Source: Longibaculum muris (GTDB taxonomy: Bacteria > Bacillota_I > Bacilli_A > Erysipelotrichales > Coprobacillaceae). Taken from it: DNA of 64,000 bases. Within the stretch, counting starts at the first letter, position 1, and each line of letters starts with the position of its first letter. Shown here piece after piece: positions 54,527-62,596 of the stretch. The translations under genes were made by a program, and so were the position numbers. The stretch lies in NCBI RefSeq assembly GCF_004343035.1, contig NZ_SMCQ01000001.1, positions 368,827 to 432,826 on the forward strand. The letters run 5' to 3'. The notes under the pieces are model-generated. The model saw only the letters and a program-made list of their open reading frames with translations. It had not been told where the DNA came from and made no database searches.

Positions 54527-55476
54527 TAATCTAAACAATCATAGAAAGATTTTAAATGATCACATGATTTTTGAAATTCCTGCATTTCTTCATCTGTCAT
54601 ATGCAGTTCTACAATTTCTCTTACACCACTTTTATCAATAATTGCAGGGACACTGATATAAAGCTGATCTTGACCATATTGACCTTGAAGCAATGTTGAA
54701 ACAGGAAGAATTTTATTTTCATTGTGCAAAATAGTTTTAACAATACCAACAGTGCTAGAAGCAATTCCATAACATGTATTACCTTTACGATTGAAAATTT
54801 CCCAACCAGCCTGAATAGTATCCTTTTTCATTTCATCATAAGGATTTTCACCAATACGATCTGCATTATCTTTAACAACACTATAAATATCTTTACCTCC
54901 GATACGAACAGTTGACCAAGGAATCATTTCACTATCACCATGTTCACCAATGACCAAAGCATGAACACTACGAGGATCAACCTGGATTTTTTGAGCAATA
55001 AAATATTTTAAACGGGCTGTATCAAGCGTTGTACCACTCCCAATAACTTGACTTGCCGGTAATCCTGAAATCTTATAAACGTAATAGCTCATAATATCAA
55101 CAGGATTAGAAACAATAATGATATGTCCATCAAAACCGCTACCCATGATTTGTTGAACAATCGTTTTCATGACTTTTTTAGTAGGTTCTAACATTTTTAA
55201 ACGATCATTACCAGCATCATGAACTGGAACACTTGCTGTAATAATAACAATATTCGCATCTTGACAATCATCATAAGTCCCTAATTTAATTTTGGTATTA
55301 CGATTCATATATTCGATACTTTGAGAAAGGTCCAAAACCTCACCAAAAGCTTTTTCTTGATTTAAATCAATTAAAGCAATCTCATCACACAAACCTTGAT
55401 TGATTAAACAAAAGGCTGTACTAACACCTACATTTCCAGCACCAACAATCACAACTTTACTTTTTTGTATATTCAT
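54526..55476 (-). CDS. ldh: L-lactate dehydrogenase
   Basis: The product has 316 residues. The NAD-binding start is VVIVGAGNVGVSTAF. Further motifs are VSNPVDIMSYYVYKISG, GSGTTLDTARLKYFI (Arg for substrate) and IGEHGDSEMIPWS with the catalytic His. It reduces pyruvate to lactate in fermentation. A related L-2-hydroxycarboxylate dehydrogenase is possible, but the motifs fit lactate dehydrogenase. Single gene on the minus strand. Confidence 0.92.
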   Translation of the reverse strand: MNIQKSKVVIVGAGNVGVSTAFCLINQGLCDEIALIDLNQEKAFGEVLDLSQSIEYMNRNTKIKLGTYDDCQDANIVIITASVPVHDAGNDRLKMLEPTKKVMKTIVQQIMGSGFDGHIIIVSNPVDIMSYYVYKISGLPASQVIGSGTTLDTARLKYFIAQKIQVDPRSVHALVIGEHGDSEMIPWSTVRIGGKDIYSVVKDNADRIGENPYDEMKKDTIQAGWEIFNRKGNTCYGIASSTVGIVKTILHNENKILPVSTLLQGQYGQDQLYISVPAIIDKSGVREIVELHMTDEEMQEFQKSCDHLKSFYDCLD

Positions 55477-55540
55477 ATATCATTTCTCCTTTGCAGATAT
55501 TATACCATGATTTCATTGATTCAAATACATTTATGCAAAG

Positions 55541-55567
55541 AAAACATCATCGCATTGATGATGTTTT
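55541..55567 (-). terminator. Terminator of the minus-strand coiled-coil protein gene
   Basis: AAAACATCATC...GATGATGTTTT stem, lying just past the stop of the preceding minus-strand gene. Confidence 0.75.
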
Positions 55568-55572
55568 CTATA

Positions 55573-56337
55573 TTAACGATAACATTTTTTACATGGTTCA
55601 TAATGTCGTCTTTTTGCTTCAGTTATTGAAACTTGTCGTGGGTTTTTCATGTTGCTGCAATTTGGATTAGAATGATATTTCTTACCAGTTTTAGGAATAT
55701 AAACCATTGAACTTGTTTCGTTATGTGTTTGTGTTGTTTTGGTTGAAGTTGTTGTATTCGATTTTGTTTTTGAAGAAGTATTGGTTGTGTTTTGTTTTTG
55801 TTCACTTGCTTTCTTTTGTTTTTCTTCTTCAGCTTTTTTAGCGGCTTCTTTTTGCTTGGCTTCTTCTTCAGCTTTTTTAGTCGCTTCTTTTTGTTTGGCT
55901 TCTTCCTCGGCTTTTTCTTTAGCGAGTTGTTCAGCTTTTTCTTTAGCTTCTTCCTCTTTTTGTTTCTCAAGAGCAGCTAAAGCTTTTTGATCGACAACTT
56001 GAATAGTTATTGCGTTACTTTTTATATTATTATCTTTATATTGAAGTGTTACATCACCAGATTTTTTTAGTGATTTGATAATTAATTGATGATCCTTAAT
56101 ATCTTTAATTTCAACAATCCCATCATGATTCAATTGAAAATCATCAATCGATAAATGAGCATCTTCAGGTGAAAATATTAATGCAATTTCTTTTTCTTCA
56201 TTCACATCCATTTTTAAATGTTTTGAATCAATATGTATTTTATCCAAACTTTCACCACCAAAAATCATTCCTATAACAATCAAAACAATAAAACCAATTC
56301 CCAAGAATTTCAACCCTTTAAAAATTTTTCTTTTCAT
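55573..56337 (-). CDS. Membrane-anchored protein with charged coiled coil and C-terminal Cys/His motif
   Basis: The product has 254 residues. A membrane anchor (about 10-27) is followed by an Ig-like beta region (about 35-115). A strongly charged helical repeat region built from EEAKQKEAxKKAEE units follows (about 120-180), then a Thr/Ser-rich linker. The end reads IPKTGKKYHSNPNCSNMK...ITEAKRRHYEPCKKCYR. That tail (YHxxxxC...EAxxxxxxPCxxC) looks like the zinc-binding add-on found behind micrococcal-nuclease-type and other secreted proteins. Function unknown; a cell-wall or DNA-binding role is a guess. The start at 56337 fits GGGAGG spacing better than 56343. Confidence 0.78.
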   Translation of the reverse strand: MKRKIFKGLKFLGIGFIVLIVIGMIFGGESLDKIHIDSKHLKMDVNEEKEIALIFSPEDAHLSIDDFQLNHDGIVEIKDIKDHQLIIKSLKKSGDVTLQYKDNNIKSNAITIQVVDQKALAALEKQKEEEAKEKAEQLAKEKAEEEAKQKEATKKAEEEAKQKEAAKKAEEEKQKKASEQKQNTTNTSSKTKSNTTTSTKTTQTHNETSSMVYIPKTGKKYHSNPNCSNMKNPRQVSITEAKRRHYEPCKKCYR

Positions 56338-56475
56338 AATCATCCTCCCTTTCTATAATTATATAAAATAATGTCAAATTCTGTAAATGATTTTCATATT
56401 TTTTAAAAAGTTAATATTCATGTCACAATCAAAGTGGATAATGATACACTGGATAGTAAAGGAAGGGAAATAAAA

Positions 56476-56997
56476 ATGGTTAATCGTATACAAGTCAATC
56501 GTAATATTGTCAATGTTGAAATTTTAAAGGAAGTAAAGAATCACTTAATTGCTCCTTGGCAAAGAAACTTATTATTTATAACAAGTGTCGTTGCTGTGGG
56601 ATTAGGAATTTCTAATTTTATGATTCAAAAAACTTTACAAGGAGTTGTTTTATTGATTTTGGGTATTGGATGTTTTGCGGAAATCTATTATTTAAATCAT
56701 CGTAAATATAAAGAAACAGTCAAGACAATCAAAGATCAATTAAATAAAGAAGAAGTGACTTATACAATGAGTTTTGGAAATGATGGGGTCGCTATTCATA
56801 ATTGTGATACTGGTGTGAATAATAAGATTCCTTATGCCAATATAAAACAAATCATTGAAACAGAAAATACATATACTTTACTGGCAAAAAAACAAGAGTT
56901 TATTGTTGTTCGTAAAGATTGTTTAAAAGTAAGTGTTGAAGACTTTGTTCAATTCTTAAAGTCTAAAGATACAAAAATTAAAAGATGGGTTAAATAG
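56476..56997 (+). CDS. YcxB-like membrane protein
   Basis: The product has 173 residues. Two membrane helices (about 30-70) are followed by a soluble C-terminal domain with IPYANIKQIIETENTYTLLAKKQEFIVVRKD, the pattern of the YcxB-like domain. Function unknown. The ATG at 56476 follows AAAGGAAGG; a GTG further upstream is less likely. It ends at a terminator. Confidence 0.75.
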   Translation: MVNRIQVNRNIVNVEILKEVKNHLIAPWQRNLLFITSVVAVGLGISNFMIQKTLQGVVLLILGIGCFAEIYYLNHRKYKETVKTIKDQLNKEEVTYTMSFGNDGVAIHNCDTGVNNKIPYANIKQIIETENTYTLLAKKQEFIVVRKDCLKVSVEDFVQFLKSKDTKIKRWVK

Positions 56998-57026
56998 CAT
57001 ATTGCATTAAGGCAATATGTTTTTCT
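56998..57026 (+). terminator. Intrinsic terminator after YcxB-like gene
   Basis: CATATTGC-ATTAAG-GCAATATG followed by TTTTTC. Confidence 0.88.
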
Positions 57027-57077
57027 TTTGTTCATGAACAAAGAATGATAAAATAAAAAAGAAGGAAGGAATTAATT

Positions 57078-57581
57078 ATGGAAATAATCATAACAAAAGG
57101 GGATATAACTGAAATAAAGTGTGATGCGATTGTGAATGCAGCGAATAATAGTTTACTTGGTGGCGGTGGTGTTGATGGCGCCATTCATCGTAAAGCTGGA
57201 CCAGAATTATTGAAAGAATGTCGTACTTTAGGTGGTTGTGCAACTGGTGATGCCAAAATCACGAAGGCGTATCATTTACCGGCTAAGTATGTGATTCATA
57301 CAGTGGGACCAGTTTATCGCGATGGGCATCATGATGAAGCACAGTTATTAGAGTCATGTTATCAAAGATGTTTAGAAATTGCGGATGAATATAATTGTCA
57401 TCATCTGGCATTTCCATCTATTAGTACAGGAGCTTATCGTTATCCGATTTTAGCAGCAGCAAAAATAGCTGTTTTGACAATTCAAAATTATCAGGAAAAA
57501 TGTTTAAAAAAGGTAGAAATTGTATGTTTTGATGATTATACATATTCGATTTATAAAAAAGTAATGGAGGAAAAGAAATGA
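57078..57581 (+). CDS. Macrodomain protein (ADP-ribose / O-acetyl-ADP-ribose binding)
   Basis: This 167-residue protein is a single macrodomain: CDAIVNAANNSLLGGGGVDGAIHR (ligand loop 1), GDAKITKAYHLPAKYVIHTVGP, and FPSISTGAYRYP (loop 2). It matches the MacroD/YmdB type that removes acetyl or ADP-ribose groups. The stop overlaps the next gene by 4 bp, so both are probably translated as a unit. Confidence 0.94.
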   Translation: MEIIITKGDITEIKCDAIVNAANNSLLGGGGVDGAIHRKAGPELLKECRTLGGCATGDAKITKAYHLPAKYVIHTVGPVYRDGHHDEAQLLESCYQRCLEIADEYNCHHLAFPSISTGAYRYPILAAAKIAVLTIQNYQEKCLKKVEIVCFDDYTYSIYKKVMEEKK

Positions 57582-58117
57582 GTGGTTTGGGAGTTAATGA
57601 ATTAAAAAAACGATTAAAGAGTATGGAGCAAAAAGAGTTGATACAGTTGATTTGTGATTTGTATAAAACAAATAAATATGTAAAAATGGATTTGGATTCA
57701 AAATTAAATGCAGAAATAAGTAATCCAGTTATGACTAGAAAATATATTTTACAAATTCAAAAAGCATTAGATTATACAAGAGGACGTTTTGATATCAAAA
57801 AGGCTAAAGACCAAGTTAAAGAATTTTGTCAATGTAATCATGATTTAAAAAGTCAAGCGGATGTCTATTTAGCATTTATTGAAAGTGCGGTTGAATTAAC
57901 TGTTGAATTGGGTGATATCAATGAAAGATTTTATAATGATGTTGTAAATACGACATGGAAATATGTTGAAGTTGTCAATCAATTAGATGAAAGGATAATA
58001 GCGTCTTATTATCCAAGATTGCGTCATATTTTATATCAAATTCAAGATATTGGATGGGGATTTGAAGATGAAATGTATGATGCGTTTTATAATATTGATG
58101 GTTTTTGCAATGAATAA
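57578..58117 (+). CDS. DUF6155-like hypothetical protein
   Basis: This 179-residue soluble helical protein has the pattern of the DUF6155 family (LKSMEQKELIQLICDLYKTN). Function unknown. It overlaps the macrodomain gene by 4 bp. Family assignment from memory of the pattern. Confidence 0.65.
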   Translation: MSGLGVNELKKRLKSMEQKELIQLICDLYKTNKYVKMDLDSKLNAEISNPVMTRKYILQIQKALDYTRGRFDIKKAKDQVKEFCQCNHDLKSQADVYLAFIESAVELTVELGDINERFYNDVVNTTWKYVEVVNQLDERIIASYYPRLRHILYQIQDIGWGFEDEMYDAFYNIDGFCNE

Positions 58118-58131
58118 AAAAATAAAGGTGC

Positions 58132-58172
58132 ATATCATTAGCCTAATCTAACTAAGCATGTTAAAATGATAT
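58132..58172 (+). promoter_or_regulatory. Inverted repeat in the superoxide reductase promoter region
   Basis: ATATCATT (58132-58139) and AATGATAT (58165-58172) frame a likely promoter with TGTTAAAAT as extended -10. This could be an operator for a redox or metal regulator, or a hairpin. Confidence 0.35.
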
Positions 58173-58195
58173 CGAAATTAAGGAGGAAAGAAAAT

Positions 58196-58576
58196 ATGAA
58201 ATTATTTAAATGTAATCATTGTGGAAATGTTGTAGAAAAAATTGTGGATAGTGGAGTAGGGGTTGTTTGCTGTGGTGAGCCTATGGTTGAATTAACAGCT
58301 AATACAACTGATGCTGCTTTAGAAAAACACGTTCCAGTTTTATCTATTGATGGAGATATCTTAACTGCTAAAGTTGGTGAAGTGGCTCATCCAATGACAA
58401 AGGAACACTTAATTACAACAATTATTGCGGTATTAGGAAACAAAGTCATGAGAGTTGATTTAACAGATGCTGATGAACCAGTTGCTACATTTGCTTTAGG
58501 TGGATATAAAGGAACTGTAGAAGTTTACGAATATTGTAACCTACATGGATTATGGAAAGCTGAAATTGAAGCATAA
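58196..58576 (+). CDS. dfx: Desulfoferrodoxin (superoxide reductase)
   Basis: The product has 126 residues. The N-terminal desulforedoxin centre has all four Cys (CNHCGN and VVCCGEPM). The catalytic iron site has its His/Cys ligands in EKHVPV, HPMTKEHLI and YCNLHGLW. It reduces superoxide without making oxygen, suited to an anaerobe. AAGGAGG precedes the start at 58196. A terminator follows. Confidence 0.95.
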   Translation: MKLFKCNHCGNVVEKIVDSGVGVVCCGEPMVELTANTTDAALEKHVPVLSIDGDILTAKVGEVAHPMTKEHLITTIIAVLGNKVMRVDLTDADEPVATFALGGYKGTVEVYEYCNLHGLWKAEIEA

Positions 58577-58584
58577 TAATATCG

Positions 58585-58611
58585 GGGATGGCTCGTCTAT
58601 CCCTTTTTATT
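58585..58611 (+). terminator. Intrinsic terminator after dfx
   Basis: GGGATGG pairs with CTATCCC (one G-T) around CTCGT, followed by five T. Confidence 0.8.
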
Positions 58612-58624
58612 TGGCATAGAAAGG

Positions 58625-58999
58625 ATGAATGATTTGAAAAGTTTAAAAGCATTGCTAGCAGGTTTGTTTTTAGTTGGATGTACCAATAATTCAATCCAAT
58701 ATCAAACAATTGATGCGAAAAAAGCTAAAGAAATGATGGCGACGCAAGATGTTGTGATTGTTGATGTCAGAGAAGAAAGTGAATATCAGGCTGGTCATAT
58801 TCCAGGGGCTTTGTTAATTCCTTTATCAACAATCAATGCTAAAAATCAACAATTGCCTAAGTATGATCAAACACTATTAGTTTATTGTCGGAGTGGTCAT
58901 CGTAGTCAAAAAGCTGCTCAAAAATTTGTCAAGCTTGGCTATGAACATGTTTATGATTTTGGTGGTATTCTTGATTGGCCTTATGAAATTGAAAAATAA
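58625..58999 (+). CDS. Rhodanese-domain lipoprotein
   Basis: The product has 124 residues. A short signal peptide with lipobox LVGC is followed by a rhodanese domain with VDVREESEYQAGHIPGA and the active-site loop VYCRSGHRSQKAA carrying the catalytic Cys. It may carry sulfane sulfur outside the cell membrane. The ATG at 58625 directly touches AAAGG; a TTG at 58634 in frame has better spacing and may be the true start. It lies between the two superoxide-reductase-like genes. Confidence 0.87.
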   Translation: MNDLKSLKALLAGLFLVGCTNNSIQYQTIDAKKAKEMMATQDVVIVDVREESEYQAGHIPGALLIPLSTINAKNQQLPKYDQTLLVYCRSGHRSQKAAQKFVKLGYEHVYDFGGILDWPYEIEK

Positions 59000-59046
59000 T
59001 GTATAAATGAAAAATCATCACCCATACTGAAAGGGGAGATGATAAA

Positions 59047-59406
59047 ATGCATTTTTATAAAAATCAAAACGATAGTTTTTTTGTTCAATTAGATGAACAA
59101 TCTCAGGATCATCCTGAACTCATTCATATCTTAGTTGAAAATCATGAAGGTGATGAAATGAAACATCAACCAATTGTTTCCAAAGATAAAAAGACAGTGA
59201 AAGTCAAGATTGGTGATATTATGCATCCAATGAGTGCTGAACATCATATTTCAATGATTTTTTTAAAGACAAAACATGGTGGTCAATATAAACTCTTGTC
59301 ATATCAACAATCACCAATTGTTATTTTTGAATTGAGTGAAGATGATGAACCGTTAGAAGTTTATGGTTATTGTAATTTACATGGATTATGGAAAGAAGTC
59401 ATTTAG
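59047..59406 (+). CDS. Desulfoferrodoxin-like protein lacking the FeCys4 centre
   Basis: This 119-residue paralogue of dfx keeps the catalytic iron-site motifs (KHQPIV, HPMSAEHHISM and YCNLHGLWKEV). Its N-terminus, HFYKNQNDSFFVQL, aligns with FKCNHCGNVVE but has no cysteines, and the CCG pair is gone. It is thus like neelaredoxin in function but built by degeneration of a desulfoferrodoxin. Electron delivery would have to come from elsewhere. Confidence 0.85.
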   Translation: MHFYKNQNDSFFVQLDEQSQDHPELIHILVENHEGDEMKHQPIVSKDKKTVKVKIGDIMHPMSAEHHISMIFLKTKHGGQYKLLSYQQSPIVIFELSEDDEPLEVYGYCNLHGLWKEVI

Positions 59407-59434
59407 AACATACTTTTTCTTGTATGTTCTTTTT
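59405..59434 (+). terminator. Intrinsic terminator after the dfx paralogue
   Basis: AGAACATAC...GTATGTTCT, followed by T residues. Confidence 0.85.
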
Positions 59435-59464
59435 AATATGTTAAAATGTTATCGGGTGATAAAT

Positions 59465-59983
59465 ATGGAAAAAATAACATTAAAAGAATTTGATGAAGTC
59501 TATGCTTTGTTTGAAAAAGCATTTATTCCAGCAGAATTAAGACCATATGAAAAAATGAAACTGCTTTTTTTAGAAGATGAGTTTGTGATTTATGGTATGT
59601 ATCAAGATGGCAGAATTATTGGTGCGATTATTGTTTGGGAGTTTAATGATTTTGTTTATCTGGAAAACTTTGCAGTTGATCAATCTTTACGTGGACAAGG
59701 ATTAGGTAGCCAAATTTTACAGGCCATTAAAGAACTTTATCCTCATCAATTACTTGTCTTAGAGGTTGAAGAACCAATTGATGATTTAACCAAAAGACGA
59801 GTGGCTTTTTATCAAAGAAATCAATATGTTTTAAATCCATATCATTTTGTTCAACCACCATTAAGAAAGAATGCACCGAAAGTAGAATTGATGTATATGA
59901 GTTATCCAGATTCTATAAATGTCTATGCATTTGATCAAATTAAAAAACAAATATTTAGAATTGTTTATCAACAAGGAATATAA
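59465..59983 (+). CDS. GNAT-family N-acetyltransferase
   Basis: The product has 172 residues. The acetyl-CoA-binding motif A is LENFAVDQSLRGQGLGSQILQAI (R-G-Q-G-L-G), followed by LVLEVEEP and FYQRNQY. Substrate unknown. The ATG at 59465 follows GGGTG. It precedes xpt by 8 bp and is probably cotranscribed with it. Confidence 0.87.
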   Translation: MEKITLKEFDEVYALFEKAFIPAELRPYEKMKLLFLEDEFVIYGMYQDGRIIGAIIVWEFNDFVYLENFAVDQSLRGQGLGSQILQAIKELYPHQLLVLEVEEPIDDLTKRRVAFYQRNQYVLNPYHFVQPPLRKNAPKVELMYMSYPDSINVYAFDQIKKQIFRIVYQQGI

Positions 59984-59991
59984 GGAGTATT

Positions 59992-60576
59992 ATGAAAGCA
60001 TTAGAAGAAAAGATTAAAAAAGAAGGTATTGTAAAAAAAGGAAATGTATTAAAAGTTGATAGTTTTTTAAATCATCAGATTGATGTCTCATTCTTAGATA
60101 AAATGGGTGATGAATTTCAACGTTTATTCCAAGAACATAAAATCAATAAGATTTTAACAATTGAGGCAAGTGGAATTGGAATTGCGGTTATGACCGCAAG
60201 ACATTTTGGAGATGTTCCAGTTGTTTTTGCTAAAAAATCAAAAACATCAAATATTTCAGATGATTTATATCACACAAGGGTTGATTCTTATACACACCAA
60301 AAAACAAATGATGTTGTTGTTTCAAAACAATATTTAAATAAAAATGACCATATTTTAATTATTGATGATTTCTTAGCTAATGGATGTGCTATTTTAGGAC
60401 TCATTGATTTAGTAAAACAAGCGGGTGGAACAGTTGAAGGAATTGGAATTGTTATTGAAAAAGGATATCAAGCAGGTGGTCGTAAGATTCGCGAGGCAGG
60501 ATATCATTTAGAATCACTTGCCATTATTGATAGTATGGATGATGAATGTGGACAAATCACTTTTAGGCAGGTCTAA
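59992..60576 (+). CDS. xpt: Xanthine phosphoribosyltransferase
   Basis: The product has 194 residues. It begins MKALEEKIKKEGIVKKGNVLKVDSFLNHQID, the usual N-terminus of Xpt, and has the PRPP-binding loop ILIIDDFLANGCA (Asp-Asp). It converts xanthine to XMP and thus links to the purine operon at 35.7-44.7 kb. No purine riboswitch is visible upstream, since the gene is in an operon with the GNAT gene. Confidence 0.95.
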   Translation: MKALEEKIKKEGIVKKGNVLKVDSFLNHQIDVSFLDKMGDEFQRLFQEHKINKILTIEASGIGIAVMTARHFGDVPVVFAKKSKTSNISDDLYHTRVDSYTHQKTNDVVVSKQYLNKNDHILIIDDFLANGCAILGLIDLVKQAGGTVEGIGIVIEKGYQAGGRKIREAGYHLESLAIIDSMDDECGQITFRQV

Positions 60577-60579
60577 GTT

Positions 60580-60996
60580 ATGTTTTGTCCTCAATGTGGA
60601 AGAGAAGTAAAAGATGGTGATCTTTATTGTTCATCATGTGGTTATAAAATCAATCATCCTAAACGAAATTGTCCCAATTGTGGAGGGGCTATTGATGAAA
60701 GTATACGAGTTTGTCCAACTTGTGGGTATCAAATTCCTCAACCAAAGCAACAAGTGTATGCGCCTAAATCAAAACTCGTTGCCGGGCTGTTAGGTATCTT
60801 CTTAGGAGGTTTAGGGATTCATAATTTTTATCTTGGTTATAGTTCTAAAGGATTCATCCAAATTTGTATGTTTTTAGGTGGATTTTTAACTTTTGGCATC
60901 TCTACAGCTTTAGCTGAAATATGGGGATTTGTTGAAGGAATTCTTATTTTAGTTGGCTCAATTGATCGTGATGGAAATGATCAGCGTTTGTATTAA
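60580..60996 (+). CDS. Zinc-ribbon TM2-domain membrane protein
   Basis: The product has 138 residues. Two zinc ribbons (CPQCG...CSSCG and CPNCG...CPTCG) are followed by a TM2 domain with SKLVAGLLGIFLGGLGIHNFYLGYSSKG. Such proteins are membrane-bound; function unknown. It begins 3 bp after xpt, so it is in the same transcript, and it ends at a terminator. Confidence 0.88.
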   Translation: MFCPQCGREVKDGDLYCSSCGYKINHPKRNCPNCGGAIDESIRVCPTCGYQIPQPKQQVYAPKSKLVAGLLGIFLGGLGIHNFYLGYSSKGFIQICMFLGGFLTFGISTALAEIWGFVEGILILVGSIDRDGNDQRLY

Positions 60997-61019
60997 AAGA
61001 AGCTTGGCTTCTTTTTTTT
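60997..61019 (+). terminator. Intrinsic terminator after the TM2 gene
   Basis: AGAAGC-TTG-GCTTCT hairpin with a long T-tract. Confidence 0.9.
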
Positions 61020-61095
61020 GGAAAAAATATTGATTAAATCATGAGAATAATGTATTGTTATGTATAACATATGGAGATAAAGGGGAGATAAGAAG

Positions 61096-62415
61096 ATGAG
61101 TAAAGTTGTTAAATTTGGTGGGTCATCACTAGCTGATGCCAATCAATTTAGAAAAGTTTATGAAATTATCAAGAGTGATGATGAACGTCGTTATGTTGTA
61201 CCAAGTGCACCAGGAAAACGCTTTAAAGATGATATCAAGGTTACTGATTTATTATATAAGGCTTATAATGCACAATCAGAAAAAGAAATGACTTTAACTT
61301 TTAATGAAATTAAAGAAAGATATCAAAATATTATTGATGATTTACATCTTGATATTTCATTAGAAGAAGATTTTAAAGTTATTGAAAAAGCATTTCAAGA
61401 GCAAATTGGTGAAGATTATGCAGCAAGCCGTGGGGAATACTTGAATGGAAAAGTTTTGGCTTGTTATTTAGGGTTTGAATTTATTGATGCAAAAGATGTT
61501 ATTTTTATTGATAGTCATGGAAATTATGATGCAAAAAAGACTGATGCTATTTTACAAGAACGATTAGCACAAGTTGAGTATGCTGTTATTCCAGGATTTT
61601 ATGGATCTTTAAATGATGGCAGCAATACTATTAAAGCATTTTCAAGAGGTGGGTCTGATGTAACAGGAGCGATTGTTGCGAAGAATGGAAAAGTTGACTT
61701 ATATGAAAACTGGACTGATGTTTCTGGTTTCTTGATTGCAGATCCACGTATTGTTAAAAATCCTGATGTAATTGAAACAATTACTTATAAAGAATTAAGA
61801 GAGTTATCTTATATGGGAGCTTCTGTTCTTCATGAAAATTCAGTTTTCCCAGTGCGTAGTGAAGGAATTCCTATTAATATTAAAAATACAAATAAACCAG
61901 AAGATCCAGGAACGCTAATTGTAGAAAGTACATGTCATAAACCTGCTCATGTCATTACTGGAATTGCTGGAACAAAAGGTTTTGCAACAGTGATGATTGA
62001 AAAAGATATGATGAACTCTGAAATTGGTTTTGGACGTAAAGTTTTACAAGTTTTTGAAGAACATGATTTATCATTTGAACACATGCCTTCAGGAATTGAT
62101 ACAATGACAATTATTGTTAATACAGAAGAATTTATTGATAAAGAACAAGATATCTTGGCTGGTATTCATCGTGTTGTTCAACCTGATTCAATTATTTTAG
62201 AATCTGATTTAGCGCTGATTGCCGTTGTTGGACGTGGTATGAAAGCAAGTCGAGGAACAGCTGCTAGAGTTTTCAATGCACTCGCAAGAGAGAATATTAA
62301 TATTAAGATGATTGACCAAGGGTCAAGTGAGTTAAATATTATTATTGGTGTTCGTAATTGTTATTTTGAACCAGCTATCAAAGCTATTTATAAAGAATTT
62401 ATTGAGAATGAATAG
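61096..62415 (+). CDS. lysC: Aspartate kinase
   Basis: The product has 439 residues. It begins VVKFGGSSLADANQF (kinase site K-F-G-G-S) and has FSRGGSDVTGAI and YENWTDVSGFLIADPR. Two ACT domains at about 300-435 (GIAGTKGFATVMIEK and IAVVGRGMKASRGTAARVF) allow allosteric control by lysine or threonine. It catalyses the first step of the lysine, threonine and methionine pathway. No riboswitch is visible in its short leader. Confidence 0.94.
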   Translation: MSKVVKFGGSSLADANQFRKVYEIIKSDDERRYVVPSAPGKRFKDDIKVTDLLYKAYNAQSEKEMTLTFNEIKERYQNIIDDLHLDISLEEDFKVIEKAFQEQIGEDYAASRGEYLNGKVLACYLGFEFIDAKDVIFIDSHGNYDAKKTDAILQERLAQVEYAVIPGFYGSLNDGSNTIKAFSRGGSDVTGAIVAKNGKVDLYENWTDVSGFLIADPRIVKNPDVIETITYKELRELSYMGASVLHENSVFPVRSEGIPINIKNTNKPEDPGTLIVESTCHKPAHVITGIAGTKGFATVMIEKDMMNSEIGFGRKVLQVFEEHDLSFEHMPSGIDTMTIIVNTEEFIDKEQDILAGIHRVVQPDSIILESDLALIAVVGRGMKASRGTAARVFNALARENINIKMIDQGSSELNIIIGVRNCYFEPAIKAIYKEFIENE

Positions 62416-62551
62416 TAGATAAAATTGCAGAAAGCTCGTATTTTACGGGCTTTTTTCTTTTGTCAGAAAGGAGTTGATACTATTTTGATACTACTGACAA
62501 GGGGTATCTACTATTCTTTTTTATATTGTTTTTTATTCTAGGAATAGTAGA
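62410..62551. repeat. Repeated GAATAGTAGA sequences at the aspartate kinase 3' end, candidate attachment site
   Basis: GAATAGTAGAT covers the lysC stop (62410-62420). Its exact inverse lies at 62506-62516, and GAATAGTAGA recurs in direct orientation at 62542-62551. A tandem TGATACTA repeat is also present near 62475-62493. Together with the integrase genes to the right, this could mark the left end of the integrated element. Confidence 0.4.
62431..62459 (+). terminator. Intrinsic terminator after aspartate kinase gene
   Basis: AAGCTCGT pairs with ACGGGCTT (one G-T pair) around ATTTT, followed by T residues. Confidence 0.85.
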
Positions 62552-62558
62552 AACATGA

Positions 62559-62585
62559 AAAAAGTAGGAAATTCAATCCTACTTA
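62559..62585 (-). terminator. Terminator of the XRE repressor gene
   Basis: AAGTAGGA and TCCTACTT pair; on the minus strand the stem is followed by a run of T. Confidence 0.8.
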
Positions 62586-62596
62586 ATGAAATATGT

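Noticed and set aside
55739..55990. Plus-strand open frames rich in Phe, Ser and Ala opposite the coiled-coil protein
   Set aside because: They are the complement of the charged repeat region, lack ribosome-binding sites and are low-complexity shadows.
59984..59991. Purine riboswitch expected before xpt
   Set aside because: Only 8 bp separate xpt from the preceding gene, and no purine-riboswitch core is present before the GNAT gene either.
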